Source: Planctomycetaceae bacterium
GTDB taxonomy: Bacteria > Planctomycetota > Planctomycetia > Planctomycetales > Planctomycetaceae
Reading direction: 5' to 3'
DNA: 59,323 nt
Assembly (NCBI GenBank): GCA_029243145.1
Contig: JAQWSQ010000044.1
Span: 1 to 59,323 of the forward strand
Position numbers and translations under genes: made by a program. The first letter of the stretch is position 1. Each line of letters begins with the position of its first letter. The notes under the pieces are model-generated. The model made no database searches. It had not been told where the DNA came from and saw only the letters and a list, made by a program, of their open reading frames with translations. This document shows, one piece after another, positions 28,198 to 37,540 of the stretch.

Positions 28198-28629
28198 ATG
28201 AAGAATTTGCTGAAACGTTTCCTGCGCGATGACGCCGGTTTTGTCATCTCGTCGGAACTCGTGCTCGTGGCCACAATTCTGGTCATCGGCATGATTACTG
28301 GTCTTACGACCTTGCGTGATGGTGTCATCCAAGAACTTGGTGACTTGGGTTCTTCCATCGGAAGTGTTAGCCAGTCTTACATGTACTTCGGTGTGACCGG
28401 TCACTCATCTTCGACGTCTGGTAGTACTTACTCAGACAACATCGACTTCTGCGATGAACCCGTCGATCCAGCAGATGGTGAGCCTGCTTGCTTGAACATC
28501 AGTGTTGTACCGGTGATTGAGCAAGGACCGCCTGCACCGATCGAATGTCGACCGTTGTGCGAGATCGATTGTTTGCGGTCAAGAAAGCCCGTGCGACAAC
28601 CGCGGCGGGAAAAATATCTGCGATGTTGA
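28198..28629 (+). CDS. Flp/Tad-type pilin-like protein, probably with altered C-terminus
   Basis: A 143-residue class III signal-type pilin-like protein. It has a short basic leader (MKNLLKRFLRDDAG) and then FVISSELVLVATILVIGMITGL, the hydrophobic helix that would polymerise into a Flp pilus. The body ends naturally near residue 108 (ACLNISVVPVIEQ). The final 35 residues are Cys/Arg-rich and are read from DNA that in another frame encodes the end of TadB, so they are probably foreign to the pilin. GGAG lies eight bases before the ATG. Downstream are tadB and tadC remnants. Confidence 0.75.
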   Translation: MKNLLKRFLRDDAGFVISSELVLVATILVIGMITGLTTLRDGVIQELGDLGSSIGSVSQSYMYFGVTGHSSSTSGSTYSDNIDFCDEPVDPADGEPACLNISVVPVIEQGPPAPIECRPLCEIDCLRSRKPVRQPRREKYLRC

Positions 28630-28796
28630 TCACGGCCATCTGCCCCATTGCCTATTTGGTGATGTTTGTGTTGCAGCCCGAACACATGGGCGTGCTGCTG
28701 ACCGACCCGCTCGGTCAGATGTTATTAGCCGCAGCCGTCATCATGGAACTCGTTGGCATGGCCAGGGTCGCAATGCTGCTGAAACAGGAAGGGTAA
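28545..28796 (+). pseudogene. tadB: TadB C-terminal fragment (type II secretion F-like)
   Basis: This frame encodes only the last 83 residues or so of a Tad inner-membrane platform protein: STVVRDRLFAVKKARATTAAGKISA, two membrane helices, and GMARVAMLLKQEG. Full TadB proteins are about 300 residues, so some 220 residues are missing. The fragment overlaps the pilin 3' end in another frame. Upstream in this frame there is a stop (about 28516). The picture is a deletion that joined pilin to tadB and removed cpaB, secretin, ATPase and the tadB start, unless the assembly is wrong here. Confidence 0.75.
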
Positions 28797-28799
28797 GCA

Positions 28800-29807
28800 A
28801 TGTTTGCAAATCTGATCACAGCCGGTGCGTTCCTGGTCATCGCACTTTTCGTATTTATGATGTCAGAAGCCTTCCGTAATGCTCGTCTGCGAGCCCGCGC
28901 TTTGGCCGATCTCGACCTAGGAAAAACAGAAGGCGGGGGATCATCCGCGAAACGTCACGCACCTTCGGCATTCCGACGTGCGATGGCCGGAGTGATCCCG
29001 CAATTCGGTAGCGAAGTCGAGAAGATTGAAAAGGATTTGAAGCTTGCCGGATATTATCGCCCTTGGGCGTTGGTTGATTACCTCTCATCACGTAACTCAT
29101 TGATCGTGATGGTTTTGATTGGTTTCTTCGCGTTGGCGGCGTTTGCTCCTCCGGGATCGAAGATTGGCCCGACCTTAATTGGTGCTGGCCTGATTACGGC
29201 AATGCTCGGATATGGCTTACCACGACTGATGTTGAGTTCTCAAGCCAAATCTCGTGTTGACCGCATCCAAAGAGGATTACCGGATGCTTTGGATATCGTC
29301 CACATGTGTCTTTCAGGTGGTTTATCGTTAAGGGATTCATTTGCTCGAGTGTCACAGGAAATCGAATTCTTCCATCCCGAAATTGCTATCGAGTTTGAAG
29401 TCATTCGACGACAATCGGAAGCCGACACCATGTCGAAGGCACTCCGAAATTTCGCCGACCGGATCGATACTCCCGACGTGACGGCACTCGCCTCTCTGGT
29501 GACACAGGCCGACAAATTGGGAACTCATGTCGCTGAAGCCGTCACCGAGTTCGCCGTTGGCGTTCGTCGCTCCTTCCAGCAAAATGCCGAAGAACGTGCG
29601 AACAAAACGACCATCAAGCTATTGTTCCCGGTGGTTCTTTGTCTGGCCCCTCCGATTTACATTCTCTTGATGGGTCCGCCGTTGCTACAAATGCGAGATT
29701 TTATCAAAGAAGGAAACCAGCCGGGTGGTATTCTTGATTCGGCCTCGATGACCGAAGGAGCCGCTGCGTTAACACCTGATGTCTCTGGCGCTTCCGACAA
29801 CAACTAA
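28800..29807 (+). CDS. tadC: Tad/Flp pilus assembly protein TadC (type II secretion F-like)
   Basis: A 335-residue inner-membrane protein of the GspF/TadC platform family, which works with the TadA ATPase to build Flp pili. Helices lie at about residues 5-25, 105-125, 130-150 and 278-300. The cytoplasmic F domain contains RGLPDALDIVHMCLSGGLSLRDSF and RIDTPDVTALASLVTQADKLG. It begins four bases after the tadB stop and has AGGAAGGG upstream. The gene looks intact, but without tadA and a full tadB here it may be an orphan. Confidence 0.9.
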   Translation: MFANLITAGAFLVIALFVFMMSEAFRNARLRARALADLDLGKTEGGGSSAKRHAPSAFRRAMAGVIPQFGSEVEKIEKDLKLAGYYRPWALVDYLSSRNSLIVMVLIGFFALAAFAPPGSKIGPTLIGAGLITAMLGYGLPRLMLSSQAKSRVDRIQRGLPDALDIVHMCLSGGLSLRDSFARVSQEIEFFHPEIAIEFEVIRRQSEADTMSKALRNFADRIDTPDVTALASLVTQADKLGTHVAEAVTEFAVGVRRSFQQNAEERANKTTIKLLFPVVLCLAPPIYILLMGPPLLQMRDFIKEGNQPGGILDSASMTEGAAALTPDVSGASDNN

Positions 29808-29894
29808 AGCACTCAGGTGTTCGCTGATTGACATAGGCGTACTGATCCTGTCCGAGTACGATGAGAATCTCAAGACGACTAATTGGAGATTTTC

Positions 29895-30799
29895 ATGCCT
29901 GACCCACTAGAAGACACGGTAGACCTACATGCGACTGAGTATTTTTCTCAAACCATGTTTCATCGCCAGACCACTCCCTGCCGTCTTTCCTTTGGTGCGG
30001 TAACCGATGTGGAAAATCCCGCACAGAGAATCAGGATCATTACGCGATCATCCGCCGACAACGGTCCCAGGGAATTGTGTTATCAGATCTGCCGCTGGAC
30101 GAGTTTGAGAAGTCCGAAGATTTTGCTCACTTATTGCTGGTTGCGGATGGAATTGGAGGGTCCACATTTGGAGAGCTTGCCAGCCGTATTGTCATTCAAA
30201 AGATCTGGGAACTTGCCACGCATTCTGCCAGTTGGGTCATGAAGCTCAAAGACTTCGATGCGCAATAAATTCGCGAACGGATCGAAGCATACGCCCAAGC
30301 CATGCAGAAGTCCCTCGAAGCAGAAATCGGTTCCGACACAAGAACAGAACTGAGTTTGGGAACCACTTTGACTACGGCTTATGTCATCGGTCTGGATGCC
30401 ATTATTTCACATGTGGGAGATTCTCGGGCCTATCTTCTGAGTGATGGAGTTCTCAAGCAACAAACCGAAGATCAAACACTCGCCCGTAAGCTGATGAAAT
30501 TTGGGCACGATGAAGCACAAGTCAGGAAATTTCACAACATCCTGGCAAACTGGTTTGGAACCGGAGTGGTGGGAAATCCGGTCGTCGAAATACGACACCT
30601 CAGTCTAAAAGTCGGTGACAAAATTCTGCTTTGCTCGGACGGCTTAACGAAAGAACTCACCGATCTTGAAATTCAGGACATGCTGAATGACTCTGTAGAA
30701 CCACAAACCATCTGCGATAACTTGCTTGCTGCGGCACTTGAAAAAGGTGGCCGTGACAATGTCACGATGATTGTTGCCGAAGTGGAGAGTGCGAGATAG
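29895..30799 (+). pseudogene. PP2C-family serine/threonine phosphatase pseudogene
   Basis: Pieces of a PPM/PP2C phosphatase are spread over two frames. The start (ATG 29895, GGAG upstream) reads through CRLSFGAVTDV. One G is then missing near 30012, after which RTENQDHYAIIRRQ is in a shifted frame, continuing into LLLVADGIGG (metal-binding DG). An in-frame TAA at 30266-30268 interrupts again. The same frame then resumes with HVGDSRAYLL, LLCSDGLT and GGRDNVT, all PP2C motifs. Restoring one G and changing TAA (perhaps once CAA) would give about 300 residues. A target kinase or pathway is not visible nearby. Confidence 0.88.
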
Positions 30800-30916
30800 C
30801 AAGAGCGAAGACCTCGCCCTCTGTTGAGGAGCCAATGAAAAGTCGGCATACTTATCCTCTGAATACAGTACCTGCTCTTACACTTCAGATCACTCCCCAA
30901 CAGACAACGTGCCTTC

Positions 30917-33091
30917 ATGAAAAAAGTTTCCTCGGGCGGTGGTTGGCCCGCCATCAAATACACCTTCACCAAAGCTCGTGAAGCGGGAGGTCTTCTTAAA
31001 CTCTGGAAGGCGATGCGATCCCGCAATGCCTGTAAAACCTGCGCCCTCGGTATGGGTGGGCAAAAGGGAGGAATGGTCAACGAGAGTGGTCACTTCCCTG
31101 AAGTCTGTAAAAAATCGATACAGGCGATGGTGGCCGATATGCAGGGAGCCATCACAGACGACTTTTTTTCCACCTATTCCATCCAACAACTTCGGCATTT
31201 TTCACCAAAAGAAATGGAGCACGCGGGGCGACTCACCAAACCGATGCTGTTGGTGAAAGGTGAAGATTACTATCGCCCCCTCTCGTGGGAGGAAACTTTC
31301 GACAAAATTGTCGGTCAGTTGAAAGCCGTCTCTGCGGACGAGACGTTCTGGTATTTTTCGGGACGCAGCTCTAACGAGGCGGGTTTTTTGTTACAGATGT
31401 TTGCCCGTCTCTATGGGACGAACAACGTCAATAACTGTAGTTATTACTGTCATCAGGCGAGCGGCGTGGGTCTTAACTCTGTTCTCGGGACTGGAACGGC
31501 CACCATTGTCCTCGAAGATGTCGAACATGCAGATCTGGTGTTCGTGATTGGTGGGAATCCCGCCAGCAATCATCCGCGTCTCATGACGACTCTCAAAAAT
31601 GTCCGCCGCAAAGGGGGCGAGGTCATTGTGATCAATCCGGTCATTGAGACCGGCATGGTGAATTTCAAAGTCCCCAGCGACCCGTGGAGCCTCATGTTTG
31701 GGACTAAAATCGCCACAGAGTACATTCAACCACATATTGGTGGTGACTTGGCATTGATCACCGGGATCGCCAAACGAGTGGTCGAACTCGGAACGCACGA
31801 TGAAGAATTTTTGAACGCTCACACTCATGGCTGGCCCGAATTAAAAACACGCCTAACCGAAACCGAATGGCCAGAGATCATTGAAAAATCAGGGGTTGAG
31901 AAAGCCGAGATCGATCGCATTGCTGAAAAATATTCCGCCGCCAAAAATGTCATTTTCTCCTGGACCATGGGGATTACTCATCACCATCATGGTGTCGAAA
32001 ATGTGGAGGCGATTGCCAACCTTGCGTTATTACGAAAAATGGTCGGTCGACCATATGCCGGCATGATGCCTATTCGCGGGCACTCCAATGTTCAAGGAAT
32101 CGGGTCTGTCGGCGTTACGCCGAAACTGAAAGACGCCGTCTTCGATCGCCTGCAATCACACTTTGGTGTCGAACTGCCAACGAGCGAAGGACTCGACACA
32201 ATGGGCTGCATGGAAGAAGCGCACGCCGAGCGTTTGAAGATCGGTTTTAGCTTGGGAGGAAATCTTTATGGATCAAATCCGGCTTCTAAGTACGCGGCAG
32301 AAGCTCTCCAGAAACTGGATCTTTTAGTGTATATGAACACGACATTGAACACGGGGCATGCTTGGGGAACGGCGAAAGAAACACTGATTCTTCCGGTACT
32401 GGCTCGCGATGAAGAACCTCAACCAACGACACAAGAGTCCATGTTTAACTATGTGAGGGTCAGTGATGGCGGTCCTGCCCGACATGTCGGGCCGAAGAGC
32501 GAAGTCGAGGTTATTTCTCATATTGCCAATCGAGTTCTTCCTGAGAGCCCCGTGGATTGGTCGGGCATGGAACACACGAGCCGTATTCGTGAAGCGATTG
32601 CGGAAATTATCCCGGGATTTGAAAAGATCAAGAAGATCGGAGAAACCAAGGAAGAGTTTCAGATCAGCGGAAGAACTTTTTACGACCCGCAATTTGCCAC
32701 GGCAGACGGCAAGGCCAATTTACAAACACACGAACTCCCAACTCCCCATCAACGCGAGAATTGCGTCCGGTTAATGACGGTCCGTAGCGAAGGGCAATTT
32801 AATACGGTCGTCTATGAAGAGTACGATCTGTACCGCGGAATTGATGCACGAGATGTGGTGCTGTTGCACCCTGATGATGTCACATCGCTCGGGCTTAGTG
32901 ACAGGCAACGAGTCACCGTTCATAGCGATGAAGGCAATCTGCCAAACATCGAAGTGAGGGCGTGGGAAAAGATCAGAGCCGGCAATGCTTTGATGTATTA
33001 CCCGGAAGCCAACATTCTCGTGCCGAGATCAACCGATCCTCGGTCGAAGACTCCTTGCTTCAAATCGGTGTTAATTTGGTTTGAAGCATAG
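30917..33091 (+). CDS. YdeP/FdhF-like molybdopterin oxidoreductase
   Basis: A 724-residue cytosolic molybdopterin enzyme of the YdeP-type formate-dehydrogenase-alpha-like family. The N-terminal CKTCALGMGG carries CxxC, and relatives lack a complete 4Fe-4S cysteine set. Other features are SYYCHQASGVGL (probable Mo-region cysteine), VIGGNPASNHPR, RGHSNVQGIGSVG and a C-terminal molydopterin-dinucleotide binding beta-barrel with RSEGQFNTVVYE. The substrate is unknown; YdeP in E. coli is linked to acid resistance. No ferredoxin or beta subunit is adjacent. No good ribosome site precedes ATG 30917, so a different start is possible. Confidence 0.9.
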   Translation: MKKVSSGGGWPAIKYTFTKAREAGGLLKLWKAMRSRNACKTCALGMGGQKGGMVNESGHFPEVCKKSIQAMVADMQGAITDDFFSTYSIQQLRHFSPKEMEHAGRLTKPMLLVKGEDYYRPLSWEETFDKIVGQLKAVSADETFWYFSGRSSNEAGFLLQMFARLYGTNNVNNCSYYCHQASGVGLNSVLGTGTATIVLEDVEHADLVFVIGGNPASNHPRLMTTLKNVRRKGGEVIVINPVIETGMVNFKVPSDPWSLMFGTKIATEYIQPHIGGDLALITGIAKRVVELGTHDEEFLNAHTHGWPELKTRLTETEWPEIIEKSGVEKAEIDRIAEKYSAAKNVIFSWTMGITHHHHGVENVEAIANLALLRKMVGRPYAGMMPIRGHSNVQGIGSVGVTPKLKDAVFDRLQSHFGVELPTSEGLDTMGCMEEAHAERLKIGFSLGGNLYGSNPASKYAAEALQKLDLLVYMNTTLNTGHAWGTAKETLILPVLARDEEPQPTTQESMFNYVRVSDGGPARHVGPKSEVEVISHIANRVLPESPVDWSGMEHTSRIREAIAEIIPGFEKIKKIGETKEEFQISGRTFYDPQFATADGKANLQTHELPTPHQRENCVRLMTVRSEGQFNTVVYEEYDLYRGIDARDVVLLHPDDVTSLGLSDRQRVTVHSDEGNLPNIEVRAWEKIRAGNALMYYPEANILVPRSTDPRSKTPCFKSVLIWFEA

Positions 33092-33112
33092 CATCGTTCA
33101 AGTTCAAACCTG

Positions 33113-34674
33113 TCAGGGGAGTTTCCCCACCACTTCTCCGCCCGCTCGGGTCAGCAGTTTGAGCCAGGTGGCGGGAGAAATCGTATCGGGTAGAGTTTGG
33201 GCCGAACCATCTGCCCGTAAGAGATAGAACACTTTCGCGTCCTGAACGACATCCCAACGCAAACCGGCGAACGGCTGGTCCATATCGATCGGCAAATCGT
33301 CCGGCTTGGTCCAGATGACTGAGTGATCATCACAGTGTTGGATGACCCATCTGTGATCTCTGAAAACGTGATCCCGTTCTTGGTTCCTGTGGTGATGGCG
33401 GAGCCGTCCGGCAGGATGGGGAAGACGTAGCCGGTTTTACCTTTCCCGGCAACAGTAGAGCCGGGGACGGTGAAAATCTCGGGAATCTGCGCGATCAATT
33501 GCTTGTTGTGCTCGCTGTCCCACGGCTCGTCCAGATGAAATTTTTGATAGAGTGGCGTCTGGTCGAGGTAAGGAAGCAGGTGGACGCGCCAACTCAATAG
33601 CGGCTGCCCCTCTTGGCTATAATTTGCGTGCGCGGGAAAGACATTATGCTTATTATGCCAGTTATGTATTGCAAGGCCGAGTTGTTTGAGGTCGTTGACA
33701 ATCATGCTTTGCCAGCGTGCGGTTTGCTGGCGATTCACAATGGGTTTCAGCAGTCGCACGAAAGGCTCGATGTTCTGCTGATCGGCTTCGAATTCGAGCG
33801 ACAAGCGATTTTCCGTGCGATTTAATTTCAAGGTTTCCACGATCTTGTCAAACCCCGGAACGGGTATCTTCTTCCGAGCGAGCTTCGCCACAACACCAAG
33901 CGATTGATGCTGGATCAGCAACAAGCTCTCGGCGGCTTCGTCGTTGCGGGAATGGATCTCCAATCGGATGCGGGGCATCGGTTCGATTTGAACTCCCACT
34001 GTCGCGGACTGAATGCCCTCTGACAATTTTCTGCCGTCGAGTTGCTCTACCGGCGAAGGCAATGGGGGGACCATTTCGCGAATGGCACGCAATTGATCGC
34101 CTGACGGACAATAGACAAGCTGCACCGGATCGGCTTCGGCACTGGCCAGTGCCGAAGCCAAGTGCGGACGGGGAACGATATAGCCGGATTTCAGGTTTTT
34201 GAGGATCTGATGATCGCCGACAAACAGAAATCCGTGGAACGTTTCGTATTTCCAGTCAGCAGTGAGACTATATTGCTCGGTCATATTCCGCAGTAAGAAG
34301 AGAATCTTTTCGGTTTTCGCTAATTCGCGAGAGTCGATCAGGAAATACGGTCCGTACATGAAAATTTCGAGTTCCAGCACCATGTAAAGATCGGTGACAC
34401 CGGCATCAACGAATTCAGCATGCGCTTTCTGAAATTGTGAAACCATCGCTTCTGTCTGTTTGTCGACTTCGTCATTCTCACCGAAATACTGCCCAGCCAG
34501 TTTCGTAACTGGCTCGAGGTCGATTTGATCGACGCGAATGCGAACGAATGCAATGGCCGTGTCAGTGAGACAAGAGGCAACTTTCGGTGGATGCGAATTT
34601 CCCTGCGCTGAGAGTATCAGCGTAGAAAGAGAAATGGCAATGATTGATAACAGTGTCGTGAATAAGCGGGGCAT
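33113..34674 (-). pseudogene. Exported DUF1559-type protein with a 3' frameshift
   Basis: The protein has a signal peptide (about 1-24), a large N-terminal region, and a C-terminal DUF1559 domain typical of planctomycete surface proteins: DLKQLGLAIHNWHNKHNVFPAHA, SWRVHLLPYLDQTPLYQKF and EITDGSSNTVM. Directly after this last motif the frame is lost near 33325. The 507-residue open frame continues to 33151 with unrelated residues, while the expected ending (DHSVIWTKPDDLPIDMDQPFAGLRW, and on to VGKLP) is found in another frame up to 33113. The family normally has a few residues (VEV..D) at the junction, so about 10 to 13 bases seem deleted. GGGAG lies seven bases before ATG 34674. Confidence 0.82.
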
Positions 34675-34734
34675 ATTCAGTCTCCCGAAGGAAGGAAGGT
34701 GTTTGGATTTGATGAGAACGTGAATTTTCGCGGC

Positions 34735-36306
34735 TCAACGTTTCTCTTGTGTTCGCTCTGCGTTCTTCAATTGAAATTCCCACCATGATCTCCGACCGAT
34801 GTTTTCAGGAACAGTAGGAACAATCAAAAAGGCGTCACCTTTAGTCGTTCGGTATTCGAAGGGTTCACCCGTCAGCGGACATTCCTTCGGAACGGGAACG
34901 ACGGTGATCTCATCTAACGACTGGGGAAGCTGGCCATGATTCTCGGCGGCGTGCATGCGGATCGCTTCGAGAACCATCAGGCCATGAATTCGAGACTTCG
35001 ATCTTAGTGCAGCAGCACGGAGTTGAGCGTGAGCAGGTAACAATGTTGTAGCGATTGGAAATGGCTCACTTTGTTTTTTCCGTTCTTGGTTGAGTCGATC
35101 TTGTTCTCTACGGAGGCGCTCACTATTTTTCAATTCGAGATCAGGAAGGTAAGACCATTTGAGAGCTTCGTCAAACAGAGAAAGCGTGATGTGCTTTTGA
35201 TAAATTGCCACCACTTGGCCCACAGGCATTTTCTCCAGTTTTTCCTGTTTCCAGCCGAGAGTAATGAGTTCGCGTTTCGCGATCGGATAACTTCTGATCG
35301 AGACCGCAAAACCCACCAAAGCAGGATCGATGATCGGATGATCGTATACCGCGCCAAAAGCAACAAGAACCTCGATAGTTTCTCGCATCAGTCGCGACCA
35401 TCCTTCCACCGAACGATCCGTGTGTTCGGGTTCCCTCAGAATTGGAAAGGATTTCTCTGCGAGAGAGGCCTCATTTTCCAGTACCTCCTCGATGGAAACG
35501 AATGGTTCAGGAATAGTGGCCAGTGCCCAATACAAATTAGGACAATTAGTTTGCGTAATAATATCTTTGAGATTGTGCGACCCGATGCTAACTTGAGAAT
35601 ATGCAACGAAAGTAGACATTGAAAAAGGTTGCTGGGCGAGATCCCGAGCCAGCTTGAAATGCTGCTTGTGTAATTCGAGAGCTTCTTCAATTCGTCCTTC
35701 CGCTGCAAGTAATCTCGTTTTGACATCGATCAATCGAGAAAGCCCACGTGCAGATTGTGTTTCTTGGATGATAAAACTGTAAGGGTCTTGGTTTTCTAGT
35801 CGTCCAACTTGCCAGTCCCATGTCGTTTGATTGCGGTAAGCCGCGATTTTGAGATTGTCGAGGGCATAGTTGGATGTTTCGCGTTCGATTCGTGCTTTGA
35901 GCTTTGGTTCGAGAAGATCACTAAGTCGCTTTTCCTCCATGTCGTCCATGAGTTGAAAGAATTCCTGTCGCTCTCCGTCCAATCTTGAATCCCATTCGAG
36001 AATCGCACGATAATAAAAGGGGACCGAATTTCCGGGCTGTAACTCACCCCGCGAGGGATAGAGCCGGTATTTCAGCGCCGGAATTGGCTCGGGAGCTGAG
36101 GAATACTCGACGCGATAAAGCTCCGGGAGATCGTCGCGACGGCGTTGCTCCGCTTCGGAAAGTTTCCCTTTGTTCTGCGACTGTGTCACACCGGGAGTCG
36201 GGATGGCCCGATGAAGCTCTTTGTCACTTTGAGCCAATCCGACGGCAGGCAGCAGGGTGACGATGAGAGCAAGTACAATGTGCTCGATGGCGTGGAATTC
36301 TCTCAT
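34735..36306 (-). CDS. Large exported hypothetical protein of the sigma-factor cluster
   Basis: A 523-residue protein with a signal peptide or signal anchor (hydrophobic residues about 8-24). It is mostly helical, with TPR-like repeats possible around GRIEEALELHKQHFKLARDLA. The last 70 residues (HGQLPQSLDEITVVPVPKECPLTGEPFEYR) resemble the C-terminal part of other planctomycete exported proteins. I start at ATG 36306, which has AAAGG upstream. The frame reaches 36348, almost touching the anti-sigma stop. It is downstream of the sigma/anti-sigma pair and upstream of the DUF1559 gene, so it is probably in the same operon. Confidence 0.8.
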   Translation of the reverse strand: MREFHAIEHIVLALIVTLLPAVGLAQSDKELHRAIPTPGVTQSQNKGKLSEAEQRRRDDLPELYRVEYSSAPEPIPALKYRLYPSRGELQPGNSVPFYYRAILEWDSRLDGERQEFFQLMDDMEEKRLSDLLEPKLKARIERETSNYALDNLKIAAYRNQTTWDWQVGRLENQDPYSFIIQETQSARGLSRLIDVKTRLLAAEGRIEEALELHKQHFKLARDLAQQPFSMSTFVAYSQVSIGSHNLKDIITQTNCPNLYWALATIPEPFVSIEEVLENEASLAEKSFPILREPEHTDRSVEGWSRLMRETIEVLVAFGAVYDHPIIDPALVGFAVSIRSYPIAKRELITLGWKQEKLEKMPVGQVVAIYQKHITLSLFDEALKWSYLPDLELKNSERLRREQDRLNQERKKQSEPFPIATTLLPAHAQLRAAALRSKSRIHGLMVLEAIRMHAAENHGQLPQSLDEITVVPVPKECPLTGEPFEYRTTKGDAFLIVPTVPENIGRRSWWEFQLKNAERTQEKR

Positions 36307-36348
36307 GGCTGCCTTTCGTTGCGGAGTTCGAGGTGGTTCGACGGACAC

Positions 36349-36960
36349 TTATATTTGGTTCCAGAGGTCTTCGTCCCACGCATCGCGGAGACGCAGCGGC
36401 GGGCGTTTCTCCAGGTTTCGCGAGGAGTTCGTGTACCGCTCGAAACGCGGTTCGGGAAGCGAGTCGATCCCTTCTCGCAGCAGGCGATTGCGGAGTTCGA
36501 GATACGAGAAAGGCCGATCCAGACTCGCAGTTTCGGAGAAAACCCAGCGAGTCAGCGGGGTGATGAAAGGTGACTCATCGACTGCAAAACCATCGCTACG
36601 GTCATCCGACTGAGCGATAGTTTCCGAGTCGGATTCGGTCCGTGAATTTTCTGGCGTCTCCTGGACCTGTGCAACTTGAAGTGGCTCCGCTGGAACGGCT
36701 GGTTCCTGTTGCACAAAGTCCGCCGCTGTCTTCTCTGCAGTGTTGTTTGATACATTAAGTGCCAAGAAGGCACACACGCTCGCGGCTACGGTGGAGAGTT
36801 GCCAGCGACGAAGTTGTCGGCGAGATTGTCTGATCGCCGCATCGTGTCCCGTCCGATACATCAGGTTAGAAAGATTGAGTTCCGGCGCGGCTGGCTGAAG
36901 TTGCTGGAGCGCGCGTTCAAAATTGTGTTGTTGGTCGTTTACGGATTCGAATTCGGACAT
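36349..36960 (-). CDS. Putative anti-sigma factor / membrane protein
   Basis: A 203-residue protein with a cytoplasmic N-terminal part (about 1-52), one membrane helix (about 53-70: LSTVAASVCAFLALNV), then a polar, Glu/Gln-rich outer part. The layout is that of an anti-sigma protein that holds an ECF factor at the membrane. No ZAS (HxxxCxxC) motif is seen, so it would be a non-zinc or lineage-specific type. It overlaps the sigma gene by 22 bases (translational coupling), with AGGA before its ATG, which is the main evidence for its role. Confidence 0.72.
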   Translation of the reverse strand: MSEFESVNDQQHNFERALQQLQPAAPELNLSNLMYRTGHDAAIRQSRRQLRRWQLSTVAASVCAFLALNVSNNTAEKTAADFVQQEPAVPAEPLQVAQVQETPENSRTESDSETIAQSDDRSDGFAVDESPFITPLTRWVFSETASLDRPFSYLELRNRLLREGIDSLPEPRFERYTNSSRNLEKRPPLRLRDAWDEDLWNQI

Positions 36961-37436
36961 GGGATTCCTGCCTGTTTTCGTAATTCGTCAATCGCTGTCT
37001 GATACAGACGATGACAGGTACTACTGGAAGATTGGGTCAGGTCGTCGATTTCCGTGAAGGTCAAGTTACTCCACAAGCGGAGGACGACAACCTCTCGTTG
37101 ACCGTCGGGGAGTTCTCGAAGTTGTGATGTGATCAATCGTGCGTCGAGCTGGTTTTCCGGGTTTTCCTCGAACCAACTCTCCCTCGTTTGTTTTTTTATC
37201 TGTTCGTATCGATCCCGACGTTTTCGAGATTGCCTGGCTGAAATCGATTTGTTGCGGACGACCTTGTACAGCCACGCCGACAAGTTCTCGGGGGGAGAGG
37301 GTTGCCGAAACAGTTCGAGAAACGTGTCCTGAACGATATCTTCAGCCTCGGAACAGAATTGCGCGGCATAAATCGCCAACGGTCGTGAATACCGTTGCAG
37401 CAAATCATTCCAGACGTCAGGGGACCATTCAGTCAC
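36939..37436 (-). CDS. ECF-type RNA polymerase sigma factor
   Basis: A 165-residue sigma-70 family factor with region 2 (about residues 8-70: AEDIVQDTFLELFRQ, LSAWLYKVVRNKSISARQ) and region 4 (about 105-155: LRELPDGQREVVVLRLWSNLTFTEID followed by the helix-turn-helix TQSSSSTCHRLY). It starts at GTG 37436 with GGGAG six bases upstream. It directs RNA polymerase to a stress or envelope regulon that is unknown, and it probably controls its own operon. The overlapping downstream gene is its likely antagonist. Confidence 0.92.
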   Translation of the reverse strand: MTEWSPDVWNDLLQRYSRPLAIYAAQFCSEAEDIVQDTFLELFRQPSPPENLSAWLYKVVRNKSISARQSRKRRDRYEQIKKQTRESWFEENPENQLDARLITSQLRELPDGQREVVVLRLWSNLTFTEIDDLTQSSSSTCHRLYQTAIDELRKQAGIPCPNSNP

Positions 37437-37540
37437 TCGTTTCTCCCGAGTTCACTGTATTAACGCCAGTCGAGGCGTCTCGTCCCAAGCGATTTCTGAA
37501 AAAAGCGAAAGAATCCCGTCAAAAATCAGCCAGCAAACCT

